Assembly: GCA_023653785.1 (NCBI GenBank)
Contig: JAMKCH010007185.1
Location: forward strand, 1-64,000
DNA length: 64,000 bases
Reading direction: 5' to 3'
Source of the DNA: Ophioderma brevispina
Lineage: Eukaryota; Echinodermata; Ophiuroidea; Amphilepidida; Ophiodermatidae
Made by a program: the position numbers and the translations under genes. Shown in pieces: positions 11,247 through 22,223 of this stretch. The notes beneath the pieces are model-generated. The model made no database searches. It was not told the origin of the DNA and worked only from the letters and a program-made list of their open reading frames with translations. The stretch's first letter is position 1. Each line of letters begins with the position of its first letter.

Positions 11247-11905
11247 TTAAAGGTTGTTGTGTGTTCCAATGTCTTTGGGACCCCGATTACCCGGGAATTT
11301 AGTATCGATTTTTTTGAAAAAACCCATATTTTTCTCATTGCACCTAAATTTTGAGCCTTCAAATCCCATTTCATTCCTAAGATATACACAAAAAAAAATG
11401 CCATTTTAAGGTTAATCATCAATTTAAAGGTTTGCAACGAGAGATTGTTGAGGGGCTACCCAAATGTTGTGTCATAATAGTAATTTCATATTTAGACTAG
11501 TCATGAAATAGAATACTTACCTTTTGTATTTGGCTATAGAATGCCTTACAAAGAGAGGAAAAAGGTGAATCTGATTTTCTTATATTCAATATAGAACATA
11601 GGCTGAATTCGTATTGCTCCTATACGAAACATAAATTTCAATTTTTTGTACCAAAGAAATATTTCTCAGCTTAATATCCTTTCAGATGGGTTAATTTTTG
11701 ATAGAAAGCTTTTATATAGGGCAAAAATAAGTACTTTCGATTTTTAGGGACACCTTAGCATGTGAAATCTCTCGTTGCACCTTTAACACGCTATTGAATA
11801 TGGCTTTTGCAATATACATTATTGCTTCTACCATCAAACCAAACGTTTGTCCCTCCCATGGTACTTGATGTGGCATATGTACAAGTGCCATGCTCCCATA
11901 CATAA
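11247..11905 (+). repeat. Repeat family B, copy 1, interrupted by a TTAA-target MITE
   Basis: It starts TTAAAGGTTGTTGTGTG and runs through TCTTTGGGACCCCGATTACC and CTTCAAATCCCATTTC to 11,423. After the inserted MITE it resumes as CACGCTATTGAATATGG and ACTTGATGTGGCATATGTAC to about 11,900. The copy at 22,844-23,180 has the same two flanks joined without the MITE. Right-hand terminus and superfamily are not determined. Confidence 0.65.
11424..11786 (+). mobile_element. TTAA-target MITE, copy 1 (nested in repeat family B)
   Basis: The left end TTAAAGGTTTGCAACGAGAG and the right end CTCTCGTTGCACCTTTAA are inverted copies, and TTAA stands at both borders. The 363-bp interior has no coding sense but is shared with copies at about 13,790-14,106 (reverse), 33,322-34,099 and 39,977-40,345. 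Shared words include ACCTTTTGTATTTGGCTATAGAA, TTGTACCAAAGAAATATTTCT and CCTTTCAGATGG. TTAA targets are used by piggyBac and Kolobok transposases; which one mobilised this family cannot be told. Confidence 0.8.
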
Positions 11906-11975
11906 TCCAGTGAGAACACAATAGACAAAAAATTTAACAGGACTTTTAATCATGCCTTGCTTGTTTGTTCTTCAG

Positions 11976-12022
11976 GATATCAACCACATTCCAGAAAGGC
12001 CGTTCCCTGATCTACACGGAAG
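11976..12022 (+). CDS. Candidate 47-bp linker exon
   Basis: A very strong polypyrimidine acceptor (CTTGTTTGTTCTTCAG|GATATC) and a consensus donor (GGAAG|GTAAAC) bracket this stretch. The frame reading ISTTFQKGRSLIYTE leaves one base at its end, which fits the two-base start of the next candidate exon at 14,752. It does not fit the phase of the preceding candidate exon. Too short to assign a domain; splice-site quality is the main evidence. Confidence 0.35.
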
Positions 12023-12680
12023 GTAAACAACAATGCTACTTTTGTTATTGGTGACAACTCCAATGAACTATTGGTGCATCTTCGAACCATCTGGATCATC
12101 TGCTATAACAGAGGGTAATGTGCAGTGGTCTGTAGAAATTGTTCTTGTGTGGCTTATGTTTATGGTCCATGTCCTCTACCTCGGCAGTGATGTCAATAAC
12201 ATTTACGCCCCTTCAAGAAATGCCGTCTTTGGTGCGCACGCGTAAAAGCACCCGCGCTTCAAGTCAGCGCGGGCGATTTACTCTGGCGGCCACAAATCTC
12301 GCACGACGTAACGCACAGAGGTAGCAAACAGACTATAGCGAGTATAATTATTCCTCTCATCCATTTTTGGTGTGGAATGCTGTCAGCAAAGAATTGATTT
12401 CAAATCCCAAGATTACTGTTTATAACTCTGTCAGTAGAACTGATGAGATTGACCACTCAGATCAGCAGGATTTTGATGAACACTAGAATATATCCACAGG
12501 GATACCTTTCTCTCAATATTTGAAAATTTATCCAATAAACTCAAGTTAGCACTACTTTTCATTATAACCACCCAAAAAAATACAAAATCTATCAGAAATC
12601 ATGAGAATACTAATAATTTACACATCCATCATTTTTTAAGCAATGTTAAAACCTAGCAAAGGTGTTTTCTAGATTTCAGC
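12023..12680. other. Intronic stretch with no recognised feature
   Basis: No domain is seen. A GC-richer patch at 12,230-12,310 (CGCGCTTCAAGTCAGCGCGGGCG) includes a short inverted repeat and stands out from the AT-rich surroundings. Confidence 0.35.
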
Positions 12681-12916
12681 TTAAAGGCTGACTCAGAGAT
12701 TTCATGAGTATGCGCCCTCATTTTAAACAAAAAAAAAAAAAAATGTGTTTTTGCATATACATAACGCTTGTTTACTGCATCAAAACGAAAATCCCTTCAT
12801 TTTAAACTTTGGAATTGTGCATTTGATGTTATTTCTCTATTTTAGTTTCTAGTGACTATTTTTTAATTATGCCCAACAATGTCATATTTTTGAAATCGCT
12901 GAGTCCCGGCCTTTAA
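12681..12916. mobile_element. Second TTAA-target MITE family
   Basis: The left end TTAAAGGCTGACTCAGAGAT (12,681) is inverted at the right end, TCGCTGAGTCCCGGCCTTTAA (to 12,916), with TTAA at both ends. The terminal inverted repeat is about 24 bp with a few mismatches. The 236-bp element contains an A run at 12,729-12,743. It shares the TTAAAGG start with the family at 11,424 but not the rest. Confidence 0.72.
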
Positions 12917-13780
12917 AGCGCATGATAGATTTCACATATCAGGTGTCCTTAGGTTTGATCATTGGCTACAGCTTCTTGCCCAGATCTTGTTGAAATTCTC
13001 AGAAATGTGGTATTGGTAAAAAGAAACATGTGGTGCCAACATTTTAATTTTTTCACCAAAAAGCGTTTTGGAGATAGTCACAAATGCATTTTCAAATGCC
13101 CATAGACTTTGTACAGGACTGATTTTGGCAGTATGCAAATGGACAAAATGGGCAAATGGTGAAAACTGCAATTTTTATTTCTTTCTTTCGCCAGTAATTG
13201 ATGAGTTTATAAGATTGTGTGCTTGTTTTTATGGTTAGAGAAATATGAAATATCCATATAAATTTTTTATTTTTCTGTACTGTCTCCACAAACAAAGAAC
13301 AGGTGGTCCCGCAACAACATCTTTTTTTGGCTGATTATTCTAGAAATACGAGTTTCCACTTGTATAAAAAGAATTTTTCCTACTCCCTTGGTGAGGAATA
13401 AGGTGCCATATGAAGGAAAATCAATTTAGACAATTCTTAGTTAGATTTTGCAGATTGGGTGTTTCTATTTGAAAGTAACAGGTGGTTTTAATTTTCCCGT
13501 AATTATTTTTCCCTAAAATCATTTTTCTAAAAAATTAAACACTTGATTTAAAAAAGCCCAATGTGAGAATTTAGGTATTTTGTGTTATACACATATCTCT
13601 GGAGTTTCAGTTGAAGCACCTCCATTTAGGCTGGGAAAAATTATTAATGAAAAATTAGGGAATTTTAACTGCAAAAAAATATGTTGGAGGAAGGTTCAGT
13701 CCTTGGCCACCATCAAGTTTGGACTCAATTGATTTAGGGATTTGATTTTGTGGTCATTTTTCTGTAAGACATTTTATCCG
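12917..13780. other. Intronic AT-rich stretch
   Basis: No gene or clear repeat boundary. Minus-strand open frames at 12,959-13,295 are not recognised. Confidence 0.35.
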
Positions 13781-13789
13781 ATGAAATCC

Positions 13790-14106
13790 TACCTAAAAGA
13801 TAAAGTTCGGATTTATACTGATGCAAAGCTTTCCAGTATCCCTATCTGAAAGGATTACTGAGACTTAATTTCTTTGGATACAAAAATTGGTAAATTTCTC
13901 ATTTCATAGTGGAGCAAAATTAAGAAAAAAGAAAATTCAGCTTATGTTTTATATTGAAATATAAGCCAAATCAAAATCCCCTTTGTTTTCATTTTAACGG
14001 CAATTTCTGTAGCCAATAAAAGGTAGGAAATCAATGAGTGTCTAGTGTATATTAAATCACACAGATGACACAATGGGATGCCTTAAAATCTCTCATTGTA
14101 CTTTAA
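13790..14106 (-). mobile_element. TTAA-target MITE, reverse-oriented copy
   Basis: The reverse complement contains the family words: GATTTCCTACCTTTTATTGG (family GATTTCTTACCTTGTATTGG), a TTTTGTATCCAAAGAAATTAAG segment, and CCTTTCAGATAGGGATA. The right edge AAATCTCTCATTGTACTTTAA ends in TTAA at 14,106. The left terminal repeat is not recognisable near 13,790, so this copy is truncated or diverged. Confidence 0.6.
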
Positions 14107-14751
14107 AGGCATGAATTCATAGATTAGATTCATGAATAGACCAGATCCAAATAGGCAAGGTGGAACACACCACAGCACAGTGTTTCCTAGGTGACCCATC
14201 CTGACACACCTATGAATTCAAAGCCCTGTAACGAAATAAACCCATATTTATTCCGTTAAGGTTTCCGGATTCATAAGTGTATTCATAAAAAAAGTTGGTC
14301 AGATGGATGATCTTATGGAAACAACCCCACAGCAGTTCTTGCATTTCAAAAGTCTTGAGTTCAAAATCGAGCTTTGTGTCAGTTCAGGTCAAGTTCACGG
14401 GCAGCTCAATCCATCACCCCTATTGAGTTTCTCATGAAAATCCAAGATGAGAGTCGCTGGCTATCCCCTGGTAGAACTAAAAAGAAAGATATGCCTACAT
14501 GCGTCGGCTCTGGGAGCTAATGGCGGCCATCCGCACAATTGACGTCAGAAGGACATCTGGTCGTATCTTTTGCTCCAATAAATCCTCACACGGCAGTGTT
14601 TCTGTGAATGTGAAGGTGATCCGACCACCCCCCGTTGCTGGACAAAAACCGGATTTAAGACTTTGGTTTTACTTGCTACTGATGACCCCGGAAAATACAT
14701 GTAGAAGGTCTAAATCAACTGTGATATCTGTGATGTTCTATTTCCTTTCAG

Positions 14752-14832
14752 CCCATTCAAGTGGTGCTACTGAATCATCTACTACTCCACTTGTCTACAC
14801 CAAGGGAGACAGAACCTCTCTCTGTATGGTTG
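14752..14832 (+). CDS. Candidate Ser/Thr-rich linker exon
   Basis: A strong acceptor (TTCTATTTCCTTTCAG|CCCATT) opens it and a donor ATGGTTG|GTAACA closes it. With one base carried over, the exon reads HSSGATESSTTPLVYTKGDR and then TSLCMV without a stop. The composition suits a flexible linker between a death domain and a kinase, as in IRAK-type proteins, where that region is rich in Pro/Ser/Thr. A longer open frame from 14,499 runs into it through the intron and is probably fortuitous. No next exon with a matching phase was found before 20,303. Confidence 0.4.
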
Positions 14833-14970
14833 GTAACAACACAAAAGCTAAAATTGGACTGACATAAAAGATAGGTCATCAGGCAGTCAGTGTCAAATGT
14901 CATATCTCTTTGTAATTAATCAAGACTTTTCCCCCCATGCTTGAATTCAATTCATATCACGCTGGTAGTA

Positions 14971-15993
14971 CAGGGCCGGAATTCGACGAGAACCTGAGAA
15001 CCAGTTCGCCTGAAGGTTCGCCCAAAATTACACCTGCGAGAACCAAAATGGGTTCGCGCAAAATTTGTGCCAAACAAACGATAAAAACATTCGTGATGTT
15101 ATTTTGTTTATTTCGACGAAACATGCAGATATAACTATCACTATGTCCAAATAACGCCAAAATAGTTGAAAATGATAAGTATAAAGTTCCAGAGCATGAC
15201 CCTTCCGCAAAGCGTTTCCACTTGCATACTAACAGATTATCAACAATGTTTGCATTTTTAGCAATATCGATACAACTGATACGTAACTTTCACAGCTCGT
15301 TCCTCATTGGTTTGTTTGTCGACACTTACTGCTTATTCTACCAATCACTTTAATGCACCCTGAGCCAAATATCTTCTCGAATTGTATGTCATATTTCTGA
15401 ACGTGCTTACTCTGTACCCAAGATAAACAGACCCTTGATTCCATGTGTAAGTAATGTCATAATTTTCCAGCAATTTTCGTTATATTTTAGGCAAGCAATA
15501 TGCATATTTTAGAAAAAAAGATCTATTAATTCCATTTGATATGTATACCAATAAATATTCAATGAAATTTTTGGGAAACATTCGCAAAGTCTGAAATAAA
15601 ATCGATCCAGGGTATCTCAAATGAGGTTTGTGTACGACAAGCTTTTGACACTGATGAATTCTTAGGCGACGGACGCATTCGCCGGAGCTTTGACACAGGT
15701 TCTTGACAAACAAAACACACAAAAGAATTTCTATTTAATCTGTTTTTATATAAATCCAGAATTCATTTTTTGTCGATCACAACTTGACCAGTTTACTATT
15801 AGTGTTTATTTAAGACTATACACTCCATTTCTTTATTTCCAATATATGAGATGGTAAATTTTTGTGTAGGTTCTTCGCAAACTCCTTCTATGAGAACTTA
15901 AAAGCAGAGAACTTGAAGGTTCTCAAGTTTCTCGCAAAGGTCCTTTTCGAGAACCTGAATAGTTCTCGCAGACTCCGCGAATGTCAGGGCCTG
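14971..15993. mobile_element. hAT-like non-autonomous element
   Basis: The left end reads CAGGGCCGGAATTCGACGAG; the inverted right end reads CAGGCCCTGACATTCGCGGA. CAGGGCC is the typical hAT terminus. TAGTA flanks both sides (14,966-14,970 and 15,994-15,998), a 5-bp target duplication as used by some hAT groups. Both subterminal zones repeat the word GAGAACCT or AGGTTCTC many times. The interior (1,023 bp total) has no transposase motif that I can see. Confidence 0.72.
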
Positions 15994-15998
15994 TAGTA

Positions 15999-16785
15999 AA
16001 GGTAACTCATTGTTTTGTCCAATTTCATGTTATCGTCTAATTTTAGGGAAGAGTCTATTAGGATTAGGAATTAGCGTTCGGGTAAGGCTTTGGGTTGAGT
16101 AAAGATTTAGAGTCAGGGTAGGAAAGGTAAGGTCTTGGTATAGGATCATGCATTCAATTGAGGCATGATTTATGGTATTGGACATTTCATCAGGATTACA
16201 GTATACACGAGCGGTCACCGCCCGTGTGGTTTCGTGGCACTGTGGTTTTGGTGGGTTTGGTGACGGTGGTACTTTTTGCAGCCCGTTTTGGGATGCGGAC
16301 CCAGAAGGGAATGACTAATTGGAACTTATGACATGAATTAAAGAAGGGTCCTTTAATTTTGTAATGATGGAATGGTCTGGTATTTCATGTATTTGGGGGG
16401 GGGTAACTGATAAATTAATGAATATACCTTTAAAACACTGCCCTTGACCCATTATAACTGATTAAAATGTGTGATTAAATTGATAGCTGGCTTTATGCAT
16501 ATTTACACCGCTAACTTGTATTTTGTATTTTGATATATATATATATGCCTTAACACTGCCCTGGACCCATTTGGGAGCTAGATAACACTCCTGGCCCCAA
16601 GGGCAGCCATTTTAAAAAAATGGGTGATTTTGGGTGATTTTTAATAGATGATGCATGTTGTCTACGGATACTTGCTCCAAATGGTGATATTTTGTTGTCA
16701 ACATCTGATAGTATCACTAAGGACACTTGTATTTGAATAAAACATGCAAGTAAAAAATATGTCAGGTCATTGAGACCGCTAGTGT
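15999..16785. other. Unassigned intronic stretch
   Basis: No coding signal. A short TATATATATATATG tract is at 16,532-16,545 and a G run at about 16,396. Confidence 0.35.
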
Positions 16786-17225
16786 CATCTGTCGCGCCGT
16801 TGTGAATGGGTCGAGGTGGGACATGAGGTCACCAAGGTGACATGAGTCACCAAGGGAAATATGAGTCACCAAGGGGGGGGTGACATGAGGTTCACCAAGT
16901 GACATGAGGTCACCAGGTCCTGGGGTACTGAGGCTCACAAAGATACACAGGGTCACAAACGTGACATGAGGTCACCCCAACCATGCTCCAACGCACCACC
17001 CTTCCACCTACTCTGACACAACCGCCCCTCCCTGTCGCACCCCACCCGACCCTCCCCGACACTATTGGAATGGGCCAAAGGTCATGTCACATGAGGTCAC
17101 CACGGTCACGTGAGGTAACAAAGGTCACGTGATGTAACATGAGGTCACAAAGGTCACAGGGGTCACCAAGGTCCATGGGGTCACCAAGGTTCACATGGGG
17201 TCACCAAGGCCAAACCACCTGATCC
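16786..17225 (+). repeat. Minisatellite of GGTCAC(C)AAGGT / CATGAGGTCAC units
   Basis: More than fifteen loose copies of GAGGTCACCAAGGTCACATG-like units fill 16,800-16,975 and 17,080-17,215, separated by a C-rich CCACCCGACCC stretch. Another C-rich block (17,218-17,365) and a shorter array at 17,795-17,850 follow. The GGTCA word is a nuclear-receptor half-site by sequence, but here it is most simply a tandem repeat. Confidence 0.8.
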
Positions 17226-17379
17226 CACCCCGATGCACACAAACCCGACCCTCCCCAACGCAACCCACCCGACGCACCCCACCCGGCCCCCACAACATAT
17301 ACCACCCTCCCTACCCATCCACCCTACCCCCCACCCGGCCCCCAACACCCACCCTGCCCGCCATATGAATTCACACACA

Positions 17380-17660
17380 AGATGTATGGTATAGTAGTTT
17401 TTCAGGTATCAAAGGAATTTTGCATATCGATGTCCCGTTTTAGCGATACAGCAAATATGCATATTTAATTAGCTCATTGCATACATAAGCCGACTGTATA
17501 AGGAAACTTTAAAATGGCAAGAATTGCACACATAATGGGTTTTTGCCAAAGGGACGGAATTTTACATGTGCGATGTACCATTTATAAAATAAGTGATTAC
17601 GATGATTTTTGAGCAATTAATTAGCTCATTGCATATGTAATTTGCGAAATATGCCCAAAC
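17380..17660. repeat. Two spaced copies of an ATTAGCTCATTGCATA word
   Basis: TTTAATTAGCTCATTGCATA at 17,463 and ATTAATTAGCTCATTGCATA at 17,616 lie about 153 bp apart. The intervening sequence is partly similar. This resembles the 31.2-31.5 kb tandem pair (TAATGAGCTCATTTGCATAT), so the two may share a repeat family. Confidence 0.5.
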
Positions 17661-17899
17661 ATCTAATCAGTCGAGAACTCTTCTACCCGCTTCTTCCCAC
17701 CAAGTACATCATTATACGCCTTACGAGTTACGGAACTCCAGATATTAAACTTGCACACAAGCCTGGCGGGAAAGGGTTAACATTGTTGACCGGCCACAGG
17801 TCAAATGAGGTCACCACGGGCACATGCGGTCCCCAACAGGTCACCCCACCCGTCCCCTCCTTTATACAAGTTACATCATCGTAGCCCTTACGAACTTGG

Positions 17900-18732
17900 A
17901 AGGTTGCAAATCAATTGTTGCTTGCCCACAACTGACAACGTATAAAATTAGAATCCCAAATCACAGTGCATGCGATCCACGATGTCGTGATATCAACAAG
18001 GAATCGTTGCTAGTCGGCTCCTACGGGCCCAATATTATACTCCCCAGCGATTTTGGTTCAATTGCTAAATCAATGCCTCTAAATCGCCCTCCGGCGTCAC
18101 TAGCTTCACTAGGAATGGTCTTGAAAAGACGGTTTATTGCATTCATTGTCGTCACTTCGAACACACGACGACATGTTTCTGCATCAGATTCAGCGTTTCT
18201 ATTCTATGTTTAGCTATTGTACGCAAAACAGGCGCACTCACTTGTTTGGACTTGCCACAATGCCCATCTTTGCCAATGATTGGTCAAGGAACTTACAATC
18301 TACTGACGAGGGTCATTTAGGGGTGGACATCAGGAATTCCTAAAATTTCTATAAAAAACAAAACCACCACGGCTTTCCATGAATTAAATTACACCCTCTT
18401 ATGCTAACCGAGCTGGATTGCACGAGGTATAGGCGCTTTCGGGGGAGTAACGGTTGACATCTGAATCTACTTGGAAAGTCGGATTTCGTAGAAAGAACGC
18501 CCATATTTGGTTAAGATACACCATATTTGGTAAAGAACAACACCATATGGATTAGGGGGGCATTCTGGATAATTTATCACTCAAATAGGTTTTTGAACAT
18601 TTTTTTTCATTAATCGCTATTGGGTTTCCTTGGGTTCCATGAAGTGTTGGGTTTCCATTGAAGTGTTGGCTCGCAGAGCTCGAAACATCGAGCCGGACAA
18701 GGAGGTATTACTTAAAAATATCAAAAATGTTT

Positions 18733-18767
<35 letters not shown>

Positions 18768-20302
18768 GCTCTAACCAGCAGAAATGTGTCTACCAGCTGA
18801 CGCGTTTGTGGGGATTGTCCAGAATTCCAAAAAGTACGGTCGTAACTATTTTTTTTCCTAGATGAACTACTAGCTACCATGACTGACAGGCAAATCGTTA
18901 GTAAGGAACTGTTGATCTTACATTTTGTCTTCGTTTTTCTCTTGGTAAAACAAAAAATGTAGAGGATTGTTGGCCTGGGATCTTTCTAGGTTCCATTATC
19001 CAAGATCGTCTGCCTATATCCCTGATAGATTCTGCCACAGCTTAACCCCTGATCCTCTACGATTTTTATTGTGTGTCTATATGTTAGTCAACACACACCC
19101 ACCCATTGTCGGCGACATTGCTACGGTAGAACCGTACAACACCTTTATACATGTAACATCAACAGAGACACGTTTGACCAGTGTTTTGTTGTGTGCACCA
19201 AATGGGTTATGATTACAAATACACAAACTATATTTTGGGATGCCAGCTATAGATGGCAGGACCACTAAGCAATCCGTGTGACAGGCTGATCCGAAATAAT
19301 TCGGGATAGCTAGGACACTAGATCAACGAAGTGGATGCATATGACACACTGATCTGCATGAAATCCGTTACTTAAGGATCACCGGTCGTCATAACGTAGG
19401 AGCGGTGTTCCGCTACGCATTCCCGCTTACGTCATACTGCATAAATAATCAGGTACTATAGTTAAAATGGTGGCGCTTGGGCGCATTACTATGGCCAATA
19501 ATATGAATCCTGAAAAGAAAAGCTAAATTTTATTTGTTAACCTGTGAAAGGATTTTTTTGCGCAATGTATTAAAGAAAGGCCATCAAAATTAGGGTTGGG
19601 ATTGATTTCATGTTAGGTAAAATTACGATATAGGCTACATTATGCATTCATTACACTCTCCGTTAAGGGGGTATTAGATAATTTTTACCTGAGATGATTA
19701 AACATTTTGGCTTTTCTTTTCAAGATCAATCCTCACTGCATTACTATGCCTGCGAATAGTCAATGGACATTTGTACACAGTGTTGTCACCCGCATGGTTG
19801 TGCTGTTTATGTATGGATGTATGGATGTATCGTCTCACTAAAATGTTTTTGTGTTTTTTTTCAAATTGACTCAATGAAAAGTTCAATTGGAACCAAAACT
19901 TGTGTCATAGGTGCACCATGGGATCCCTCGTATGTTGATGAGGTCAAGGTCTTGTACCAAGGTCAATGGTCATGTGAGGTCAAGTTTTGAAAAATAAGCT
20001 ACCAATGTAAAATTGACCTACATTGAAAAGTTGATCACGTTCCAATTTGAGTCATAGGTCTTGCCATTCTGGGCTGCCCTCATTTGTTGATTGAGGTCAA
20101 AGGTCCGTGGCCAAGGTTCAAGAGTCATGTCAAGGTGTAAGCTTAGGCTGGGTAGGCCCACAGCTTATGTCTTGAATATATGCGAGCACAAAAAAGCCAA
20201 GAACCGTGGAAATTCTAGTTTCAACATTAATTGCAATTTCTATTATCTATAAAAATGATGGTTTTGTAAGTGTAAAAAACAATTTTCTATATTTTCATAT
20301 AG
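17900..20302. other. Long intronic stretch without recognised gene
   Basis: No exon is supported. A T-rich tract is at 18,730-18,768. A GGTCA-type repeat segment (AGGTCAAGGTC, GGTCATGTGAGGTCAAG) is at 19,938-20,140. Open frames at 17,824-18,213 and 18,967-19,268 are not recognised and lack splice support. Confidence 0.4.
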
Positions 20303-20411
20303 GTCCATTGTAACAGATTCGGCAGAATAGTGCAGACCAACAGAAGAGCATTCCAACAAGTTGGTGGTGCAACAGGGTCACAGCACACTGTGAAGAAAAA
20401 GAAATCCAGTG
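20303..20411 (+). CDS. Linker exon before the kinase domain
   Basis: Acceptor TATTTTCATATAG|GTCC and consensus donor CCAGTG|GTAAGT border a 109-bp exon. It is open in frame 0: VHCNRFGRIVQTNRRAFQQV, then GGATGSQHTVKKKKSS, leaving one base (G). The next exon begins with AT, completing GAT, so phases agree. The peptide is basic and Gly/Ser-rich, a probable disordered linker. The consensus donor and phase match make this the best supported of the linker exons. Confidence 0.55.
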
Positions 20412-20712
20412 GTAAGTGTTCTCTTCACTTGTTATCAGTAATATGCGATCCTGTTCTTGGGCATCCTTACATAGTTCATCCTTTTACATCCCAATTTTGA
20501 AATGTTAAGTGCTGGGAGTCAGAAAAGACTCGTTTATTTTATGCTAAGCATCAGTGCTCTATTACCACTAGAGTCGAGGCATAAATTTAAAGTTGTATTG
20601 TTACATTTTGTATTTTCAATATAAGGGTTTGTGTTGCCATCTATCAATGCACAAGCCAATCATGTGTTGCTCTGTTAGATGTATCATTTATGCTTACACA
20701 CTGTTAAGGTGA

Positions 20713-21005
20713 TTACATAGTGTCATCGCTTTGCCGCTCTAATGATGCATTTACGTCACTACGCCATCATGTCCAGAATCGCTAGTGGGGACCCAAGCGC
20801 AACGCGTCAAGCCGCTAAATCGATCTCCCTGCCGCCGGGCTGCCGCATCTGTCCAAAGCGCCAATCAACTTGATTGCTTGAAGTCAACCTGGAGCGGTGC
20901 GCTCATGACGTAGTTCCAGGCGATAATGCCCTTGACAAATATACTCATCCTGCAACGGCAATACACCAAGCGTGCTTGCCGCTGAGCGGCAATGACACTA
21001 TGTAA
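20713..21005. mobile_element. GC-rich MITE with TTACATAGTGTCAT ends
   Basis: The left end TTACATAGTGTCATCGCTTT and the right end ATGACACTATGTAA are inverted copies; GCCGCTC/GAGCGGC extends the match. The 293-bp element is clearly richer in G and C (many GCCGC words) than its intron. Target duplication and superfamily are unresolved. Confidence 0.7.
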
Positions 21006-21612
21006 TAGCTTTTGGGTGAAGCCTCTTGGCCCCCAAGTCATTTTCTTAAATTGAATTAGCCTCATCTCTCATGCACCAAAGCTCTCGTGTGTGCATGTCA
21101 TTGCCTTACCTTTTAGGTACATGTAGGTGCCACACTACTAAATTAATTTCCCTATACTTTTGTATACTAAATATTGAAATATAAAGGCATTTTTGTCATG
21201 CGAGGTCCTAAAATGCAGCTTCATATGCGTACATCTAGTATGGCAAAAGTTGGCAACATTAAAGTCTTCATTGAGTGACGGATGTGTGAGCTTTCAAGTT
21301 TTTTTCAGTGTTTTAGTCAGAGGGATATGTTCAAACACTTTAACAAGTGACTAATACATCTACTTTTCACAATACATACATGTTATAGGTAGATATTTGC
21401 AATAATGGGGCAACAGAAAATCAATGCTATTCAGGACTTGTGAACTTCTTTTATCTGCAGATGACAAGTTGATGTGACCATCAATGACGGCACGTTTGAC
21501 ATTTCTTCTTTTTTAACATGGCCCCATTGAGATTAAAGATCTTCTGATTTTTGTGTGCATTTGTGTTAATTTGTTAACTATGTTAAAATATATCATTACC
21601 TTAATTGGGCAG

Positions 21613-21730
21613 ATGACCAATCCCATCATCTGTTGAAAAAGTGAAATCGGTAGCTTGAAGAGTTTCAGGGACATCATCCTTCAAGAGATGCGAACAATCG
21701 TAACAGTGGTGATCATGGGAACATATTTGG
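21613..21730 (+). CDS. Linker exon with two in-frame stops
   Basis: Acceptor TTAATTGGGCAG|AT and donor ATTTGG|GTAAGA give a 118-bp exon. It takes the G carried from 20,411 (GAT = Asp) and leaves GG for the next exon. One frame reads DDQSHHLLKK, then TGA, NR, TAG, then LEEFQGHHPSRDANNRNSGD and HGNIF. The two stops lie 9 bases apart, which could reflect a pair of small indels rather than two separate mutations. The composition (His, Asn, Ser) fits a linker. Phases match on both sides, which argues for a real exon despite the stops. Confidence 0.45.
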
Positions 21731-22223
21731 GTAAGAGACATATCATTGAACTAAAATCATTAGGTCTATGCCAATAAGTCATGCAACATAAGACAAATGT
21801 ACTTCCTTCACATCACTAGCAGGAACTGCACTCCTCGCTGGTTCAATGTTGCCGATCTCATTGTACTGGAGAGAAACTCCTGCAACCTTTGAAAAAAAAT
21901 TTTTTACACAACAGCTTTATTTTTTTTATCCGTTTATTGAATTGGTTCAAAATGTTTAAAAATCTTTCTGCATTTAAATTGAGAGGTAGTGTATGGGTGG
22001 CAAATTTGAAACAAAAGTAGGTTATAATCTTTAGAATTGTCATCTGTCATGCAAGTTACAATGTGGTAAAAGTACTCAGACCCATATTCAAAGGTCATTG
22101 ACATAACAATTCAGTTAGACATGGGATATTCCAAAATACTTTTTTACCATGGGAGAATCGCATTATGAGTCGGCTTAATGGATAACTCACACTAAAGAAG
22201 TAAACATATCTTTTCAATACCAG

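Noticed and set aside
14499..14867. 122-codon open frame as a full gene
   Set aside because: Its 3' part contains a better supported exon (14,752-14,832). The rest reads through a probable intron and shows no domain.
16786..17225. CRISPR-like array
   Set aside because: Units are contiguous and degenerate with no unique spacers, and the genome is eukaryotic; it is a minisatellite.
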